A DNA stretch of 64,000 nt from Amaricoccus sp. (GTDB taxonomy: Bacteria > Pseudomonadota > Alphaproteobacteria > Rhodobacterales > Rhodobacteraceae). Below, piece after piece: positions 59,595-64,000 of the stretch. The notes beneath the pieces are model-generated. The model was not told the DNA's origin. It did no database searches and saw nothing but the letters and a program-made list of their open reading frames with translations. Each line of letters starts with the position of its first letter. Position 1 is the first letter of the stretch. The translations under genes were made by a program, and so were the position numbers. The stretch covers positions 41,271 through 105,270 of the forward strand of contig NZ_JAGOMQ010000012.1 in the NCBI RefSeq assembly GCF_017993425.1, in the 5' to 3' direction.

Positions 59595-60896
59595 ATGCGC
59601 TCGATCCTCCTGTCCGTCTTTCTGGCGTTCGGCGTCGTCTCCGCAGCGCCGCCGGCCGGCGCGCAGGCGGAGGAACGCATCGTCCACGGCCGATCTCTCG
59701 AGATCGTCGGTCCCCGGATAGCCAAGAGCGGCCTCGGCCGCGTGGCCGAGGTGACCCCCTCCTCGGTGACGATGACCGAGCGTTCCGCCTACATCCCGGC
59801 AGGCACCCGGATGCTGCTGTTCAAGTCCGGCGCCCGGGATTCGCGCGGGCGGAACTGGGGGCTCGTCCTGACCGAGGACGGCCTCCTCCTGTTCGTGCGC
59901 ACCGACGGCACCCACTACTACGACGAGAGCGTGATCAACGCCTACTTCAGCGACGAGGGCGAAATCCGGCGGAGCGCCGCCCGGGGCGAGACTCCGTCCA
60001 TCGCCATCGCTCAGACCGGGTTGGACCTGAATGTCCCCGTCTACGGTCCGACCTCGATCTCGCCGTCGGAGGTGTTCTATTTCGAGCCCATGCAGGGCGA
60101 CGACATCCGGCTGATCGTCGGCAGGGACAAGGTCGGCGCCGCCCGCTACGTAAAGGACGAAACGGTCGCGGTCCCTGCCGAAAGCTTTGCGGTGGTCGAC
60201 ATGGGCCAGATGACCAGCGCCTCCTTCCGGGACGCCTTCGAGGAGTACTCGATCGCGAGCAGGCTCGATGATGTCGTGTCCGCCATCAAGAGTGACGAAA
60301 GCATCACGGACGAGGCCGTCCGCGACAAGGTGTTCGAGGCGATCAAATTCAGGCTGATCACCACCAAGGATTGCAATGAGGAGATCAAGTTCTCGGCCGG
60401 TATGGACGGGACAGTGCAGGCGAAGTTCGACGTGTTCTTCTCTCCGATCAAGGCCGACCTTGCCCTTAGCGGCAGCTACAACTCTACGACGACGCTGCCG
60501 AGGGGCGTAAGTTTCAAGATCAACAGATACAAGTACGGTGATAGTATAACGGAGATAAAGGATCAGTCAGCCTACAAGGATGATGACTGCGATCAGGCTC
60601 CCAGCTACCGGAGCGTCTCGGCATACGAATCGAACGGCAAATCCGGCGAGATAAATCCCGATTTTCTGAAGAGCATCGTGCAGTTCAACGCCGTAGGGCG
60701 GCCCGTCTATACGTGCCGGGACGAATACCTCGGCATCCTCGACTCCCTGATCAAGGACCAGTCGTTGAGCCGCGCCACGGCGGCGTTCCTGATCGCGAAC
60801 TATGCGCGCTACGAGGGCGGCAGCGACGCCGCAGCCTGCGCCGCGCGCGTGGTGGACGCGCCGGCCGGAGCCGAGGCCGCGGGCGCGGACGGCTGA
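59595..60896 (+). CDS. Secreted protein of unknown function, lower GC than neighbours
   Basis: 433 residues. The ATG at 59595 is preceded by GGGGGG; a GTG two codons earlier is the alternative. The signal peptide is MRMRSILLSVFLAFGVVSAA with cleavage near AGAQAEE. The mature protein has no cysteine before about 255. After that it has four or more (CNEEIKFS, DDDCDQAPSYR, VYTCRDEY, AACAARV), which may form disulfides. The stretch coding for residues about 200-360 has visibly more A and T than the rest of the window (for example 60500-60600), suggesting recent transfer or fast evolution. No family recognised. Confidence 0.75.
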   Translation: MRSILLSVFLAFGVVSAAPPAGAQAEERIVHGRSLEIVGPRIAKSGLGRVAEVTPSSVTMTERSAYIPAGTRMLLFKSGARDSRGRNWGLVLTEDGLLLFVRTDGTHYYDESVINAYFSDEGEIRRSAARGETPSIAIAQTGLDLNVPVYGPTSISPSEVFYFEPMQGDDIRLIVGRDKVGAARYVKDETVAVPAESFAVVDMGQMTSASFRDAFEEYSIASRLDDVVSAIKSDESITDEAVRDKVFEAIKFRLITTKDCNEEIKFSAGMDGTVQAKFDVFFSPIKADLALSGSYNSTTTLPRGVSFKINRYKYGDSITEIKDQSAYKDDDCDQAPSYRSVSAYESNGKSGEINPDFLKSIVQFNAVGRPVYTCRDEYLGILDSLIKDQSLSRATAAFLIANYARYEGGSDAAACAARVVDAPAGAEAAGADG

Positions 60897-61001
60897 TCGC
60901 CCGGGCCCGGACGACGCGGGCGCCGCCGGTCAAGGAAGCGCAAGCCGGCTTCCGCGCGCCTTCAACCCGCGTCGCCCCGCGTTAGCGTCCGGTTAAAAAG
61001 G

Positions 61002-61041
61002 GGCAAGCCGCATTCCAGCCGGATTCCAGCCCCATTCCAGC
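61002..61041 (-). repeat. 40-bp element of three 11-bp repeats, copy 2
   Basis: Read on the minus strand it gives GCTGGAATGGG, GCTGGAATCCG, GCTGGAATGCG and GCTTGCC, then CCTTTTT. It is the same as 33256-33295 at 38 of 40 positions. It lies 105 bases past the stop of the unknown secreted protein and 53 bases past the stop of the convergent FGE-like gene. A TTAACCGGACGCTAA, one base off a CtrA box, follows. Confidence 0.8.
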
Positions 61042-61094
61042 CCGGGTTTTTCCTGCCGTCCCAAGGGGGTGGCAGGCCCCGAGCGGGAAGCCGG

Positions 61095-62063
61095 TCATCC
61101 CGCCTTGCGCGTCACGCAGCGGAAGCCGAGATGGCTCATCCCGGTATCGACCATCTGCGGATGCCGCGCCGCCGGCCGGTAGCGGCGGCAATAGGACGGC
61201 GCGCACAGAAAGGACCCGCCTTTCAGCACCTTGCGCGGAATCCGCACCGCCGGCTGCCCCGGATCGTAGCTCCCCGCCACCCCCGGCCCCCGCGGGTTCT
61301 CGACATGGCAGCACCCGCCCTCGCCCTCGTGACCGGCCGCATACCAGTCCGTCGTCCACTCCCAGACGTTCCCGCATACCTCGTGAAGCCCATACCCGTT
61401 CGCCGGAAACGCCCGCACCGGACAGGTCCGCGCAAACCCGTCCTCGAGCAGGTTCTGCCAGGGAAAGGCCCCCTGCCAGGTGTTGGCGACATGCACGCCC
61501 CCGGGCGCAAGCTCGTCGCCCCAGGCGAACTCCGCCCCGTCGAGCCCGCCCCGCGCGGCATATTCCCATTCCGCTTCCGTAGGCAACGCCCGGCCCGCCC
61601 AGCCGGCGTAGGCCTCGGCGTCCTCGAAGGCGACATGCACCACCGGGTGCTCCTCGCGCCCGTCGAGCCCGGATCCCGGCCCCTCCGGCCGGCGCCAGCA
61701 GGCCCCCGGCGTCCAGAACCACCAGTTGCGGAAGTCCCGCGTGTCGACCGGCCCCGCGGTCATCCGGAAAACGAGGCTTCCCGGGACCAGCGTCGCCGGG
61801 TCGGCGCCCGGATAGAGCCGCGGATCGAGCTGCCGCTCCGCCACCGTGCGATAGCGCGTCGCCGCCACGAAGGCGGCGAACTGGCGGTTGGTGACCGTGG
61901 TCTCCTCGATCGAGAAGGCGTCGAGGCGCACCCGATGCGCCGGCGCCTCCTCGGAATAGTGCCGGTCCGAGCCCATCAGGAACTCGCCCGCCGGGATGCG
62001 CCGCAGCGGCGTCAGCCCCTGCCGCGGCGCCGCGGCGCGGCCTCCCCGGTCCATCCTGCCCAT
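61095..62063 (-). CDS. Formylglycine-generating-enzyme (SUMF1) family protein
   Basis: 322 residues, ATG at 62063 with GGGAGGG five bases upstream. The family fold is clear: RIPAGEFLMGSDRHYSEEAP, ALPTEAEWEYAARGG, GNVWEWTTDWYAAG and the end GMSHLGFRCV. The two catalytic cysteines of real formylglycine-generating enzymes are kept in KGGSFLCAPSYCRRYRPAAR, unlike the many relatives that lack them. It may thus oxidise a Cys in sulfatases to formylglycine. No sulfatase is in the window, so its client is elsewhere. No signal peptide, which fits a cytoplasmic enzyme. Confidence 0.9.
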   Translation of the reverse strand: MGRMDRGGRAAAPRQGLTPLRRIPAGEFLMGSDRHYSEEAPAHRVRLDAFSIEETTVTNRQFAAFVAATRYRTVAERQLDPRLYPGADPATLVPGSLVFRMTAGPVDTRDFRNWWFWTPGACWRRPEGPGSGLDGREEHPVVHVAFEDAEAYAGWAGRALPTEAEWEYAARGGLDGAEFAWGDELAPGGVHVANTWQGAFPWQNLLEDGFARTCPVRAFPANGYGLHEVCGNVWEWTTDWYAAGHEGEGGCCHVENPRGPGVAGSYDPGQPAVRIPRKVLKGGSFLCAPSYCRRYRPAARHPQMVDTGMSHLGFRCVTRKAG

Positions 62064-62561
62064 GCCGCCCTCCCGCGCCCGTCGCCGCCCGCCAGATCGG
62101 CCATCCATGCCCGCCGCCCGCCCCGGACGCAAGCGACCCGGGCGGCGCGTCGGCGCCCGGCGCGGCGTGGCCGATCGGCGCCGGACCTGCTCATCCTGAA
62201 CCTTGTCGAGCCGCCCCTCCGCTCGGAGGCGAGGGCTGCGGGCATGGCCACGCCGCGCCGCCCGACCTGGCCCCCGGGAACACGGCGCCCGCAAGAGCCT
62301 GTTCCCCGGAGCCACCGTCGCGTTGATGCCGGAAAGGGGTGCGGCGGCGTGAGTCGTCAAGGATTTACCGGCGCTGGCGCCGGCGCCGCAGGCGTCCTTG
62401 ACGACTCATGCCGCCGTGCCCCCGGCATCAATCAACGCGGCGGTGGCTCCGGGGAGCAGGCTCGGGCCATGTTCCCTGGTGAACCCGAGCCACCTTCAGC
62501 GCGCGCCTTCGCGCGCCGGGCCGAGGGGGGCTCGATGCCCCCCTCGGCCCGACCCCCCCCG
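62064..62561. other. Gene-free region with a 69-bp inverted repeat (arms 62295-62363 and 62395-62463)
   Basis: Each arm is 69 bases and the spacer is 31 bases. The reverse complement of the left arm matches the right arm at most positions, with two small compensating indels. Both arms start a short frame in outward directions that reads MTTHAA.P...INA.VAPG. The spacer contains a further palindrome (GGCGCTGGCGCCGGCGCC). An RNA of this region would form a very long hairpin. The arms may be the ends of a small non-autonomous element, or two copies of one sequence in opposite orientation. The rest, 62064-62290, shows no gene. Confidence 0.8.
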
Positions 62562-63998
62562 TCAGTGCAGCCTGGTCAGCAGCTCGTCGAGCGACTTCTT
62601 GGCGTCGCCGTAGAACATCCGCGCGTTCTCCTTGTAGAACAGCGGATTCTCGATGCCCGAGTAGCCCGTGCCCTGCCCGCGCTTCAGCACCAGCACGTTC
62701 TTCGCCTTCCACACCTCGAGCACCGGCATCCCGGCGATCGGCGAGTTCGGGTCCTCCTGCGCCGCCGGGTTCACGATGTCGTTCGAGCCGATGACTATGG
62801 CGACGTCGGTGGAGGGGAAGTCGTCGTTGATCTCGTCCATCTCCATGACGATGTCGTAGGGCACCTTCGCCTCGGCGAGCAGCACGTTCATGTGGCCCGG
62901 CAGGCGCCCCGCGACCGGGTGGATGCCGAAGCGGACCTCCTTCTTCTTCGCCCGCAGCCGGCGCACCAGCTCGGAGACCGATTGCTGCGCCTGCGCCACC
63001 GCCATGCCGTAGCCGGGCACGATGATGACGCTCTCGGCGTCGTCGAGCATCGCGGCGACGCCGTCGACGTCGATCGCCACCATCTCGCCCTCGATCTCCT
63101 GCGCCGGGCCGCTCGCGCCGCCGAAGCCGCCGAGGATGACGCTGATGAAGTTCCGGTTCATCGCCCGGCACATGATGTAGGAGAGGATGGCGCCCGAGGA
63201 GCCGACCAGCGCGCCGGTGACGATCAGCAGGTTGTTCGACAGCGTGAAGCCGATCGCCGCCGCCGCCCAGCCCGAGTAGCTGTTCAGCATCGAGATCACC
63301 ACCGGCATGTCGGCGCCGCCGATCGCCATGATCAGGTGCCAGCCGATCGCCCCGGCGATGATCGCGACGAGGATCATCGTCCAGACCCCGGCGCCGCTGA
63401 AGTAGAGGATGCCGAGCAGCAGGCAGACGAGCCCGGCGCCGATGTTGATCGCGTGCCGGCCGGGCAGGGTCAGCGCCTTCGACTGCACCTTCCCGGCCAG
63501 CTTGCCGTAGGCGACGATCGAGCCGGTGAAGGTGATCGCGCCGATCAGGATGCCGAGGAACACCTCGACCCGCATGATCGAGAGCTCGACCGGGGCCTTG
63601 TGCGCCAGCGTGGCGGCGAAGCCGTGCAGCTGGTCGACCGTGCCGTCGGCGACCGCGCGGGCGGCGCGGGCCGCCTCGAAGTCGGCGTTGAGCCCGATGA
63701 ACACCGCCGCGAGGCCGACGAGGCTGTGGAAGCCCGCCACCAGCTCCGGCATCTGCGTCATCTGCACCCGCTGCGCGACGACCGCGCCGACGGCGCCGCC
63801 GATCGCGATCATGACGAGCATGATCCAGACGCCGCCCGAGCCCCCGCCGAGGATGGTGGCGATGACCGCCAGCGCCATGCCGACGATGCCGAACCAGATG
63901 GCGCGCTTGGCCTTCTCCTGGTTGGAGAGCCCGCCGAGCGCGAGGATGAAGAGGACCGCCGCCGCGATGTAGGCGGCCGTGACCAGACCGTGATGCAT
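62562..63998 (-). CDS. pntB: NAD(P) transhydrogenase subunit beta
   Basis: 478 residues, complete. The ATG is at 63998, two bases from the window edge. PntB and PntA use the proton gradient to reduce NADP+ with NADH. The N-terminal part (about 1-290) has eight or nine helices. The C-terminal domain III binds NADP(H): [58 protein letters not shown] and [19 protein letters not shown], all family hallmarks. pntA should lie just beyond the window on the same strand. Confidence 0.96.
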   Translation of the reverse strand: MHHGLVTAAYIAAAVLFILALGGLSNQEKAKRAIWFGIVGMALAVIATILGGGSGGVWIMLVMIAIGGAVGAVVAQRVQMTQMPELVAGFHSLVGLAAVFIGLNADFEAARAARAVADGTVDQLHGFAATLAHKAPVELSIMRVEVFLGILIGAITFTGSIVAYGKLAGKVQSKALTLPGRHAINIGAGLVCLLLGILYFSGAGVWTMILVAIIAGAIGWHLIMAIGGADMPVVISMLNSYSGWAAAAIGFTLSNNLLIVTGALVGSSGAILSYIMCRAMNRNFISVILGGFGGASGPAQEIEGEMVAIDVDGVAAMLDDAESVIIVPGYGMAVAQAQQSVSELVRRLRAKKKEVRFGIHPVAGRLPGHMNVLLAEAKVPYDIVMEMDEINDDFPSTDVAIVIGSNDIVNPAAQEDPNSPIAGMPVLEVWKAKNVLVLKRGQGTGYSGIENPLFYKENARMFYGDAKKSLDELLTRLH

Positions 63999-64000
63999 GT

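Noticed and set aside
60983..60997. CtrA binding site TTAGCGTCCGGTTAA
   Set aside because: It has one mismatch to TTAA-N7-TTAA and lies between converging gene ends, where no promoter is expected. Kept only as a remark under the 40-bp element.

Overview
This window is very GC-rich DNA, densely packed on both strands. Gene content points to an alphaproteobacterium of the Rhodobacterales (Paracoccaceae-like). The evidence is the MraZ/RsmH/FtsL/FtsI/MurE/MurF/MraY division cluster, a YidC that begins MDDQNRNL, a VPLPA-CTERM surface protein, serralysin-type RTX proteins, a META-domain protein and the ATP-dependent single-chain dihydroxyacetone kinase. No rRNA, tRNA, CRISPR array or intact mobile element was recognised. 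This assignment comes from protein family patterns only.

Layout. 1-8 kb: the 5' part of yidC, a degenerate-GGDEF/EAL protein with an unusually structured upstream region, ttcA, xthA, an enoyl-CoA hydratase and an orphan sensor kinase. 8.1-8.5 kb: a small scar holding an ISAs1-type transposase remnant and what looks like the tail of a second VPLPA-CTERM gene. 8.5-16.4 kb: the cell-wall/division operon, all on the minus strand with ATGA overlaps, including a strange triplicated murE-murF junction. 17-23 kb: opgG and a sugar-catabolic cluster (two TIM-barrel isomerases, a Gfo/Idh/MocA oxidoreductase, a LacI regulator). 23.5-30.5 kb: two tandem paralogous RTX proteins. 30.5-36 kb: ubiG, proline iminopeptidase, a polysaccharide deacetylase, a NodU/CmcH carbamoyltransferase, a META protein and a PRC-barrel protein. 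36.2-40.9 kb: a small gene pair with a HEPN-like partner, a lipoprotein, ilvD, a CPBP protease and arfB.

40.9-46.9 kb: an 18-codon ORF with a perfect Shine-Dalgarno, an aminotransferase/sulfotransferase pseudogene, an inositol monophosphatase-VOC fusion next to dihydroxyacetone kinase, a thioesterase, the PdeM-like phosphoesterase, a VPLPA-CTERM protein and a DsrE protein. 47-49.6 kb: an AraC regulator convergent with a dgoK-dgoA 2-keto-3-deoxygalactonate operon. 49.7-56.9 kb: a cytochrome P450, a bactofilin-like membrane protein, a 35-bp tandem-repeat block, an EamA transporter, a GlcD-type FAD dehydrogenase and an unknown anchored protein. 57-64 kb: a DUF305 protein, an IlvD/EDD sugar-acid dehydratase, a lower-GC secreted protein of unknown function, a formylglycine-generating-enzyme-like protein, a large inverted repeat and pntB.

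The most interesting non-gene signals are intergenic. (1) A dispersed element ending in the palindrome TTCACGCGTGAA, in at least four copies beside gene 3' ends. (2) A related GTCCCACAGTGGGAC element in two copies. (3) A 40-bp element of three 11-bp repeats in two near-identical copies after stop codons. (4) A 69-bp inverted repeat before pntB. Together they suggest small, non-autonomous repeat families spreading in intergenic space. This is an inference from one window.
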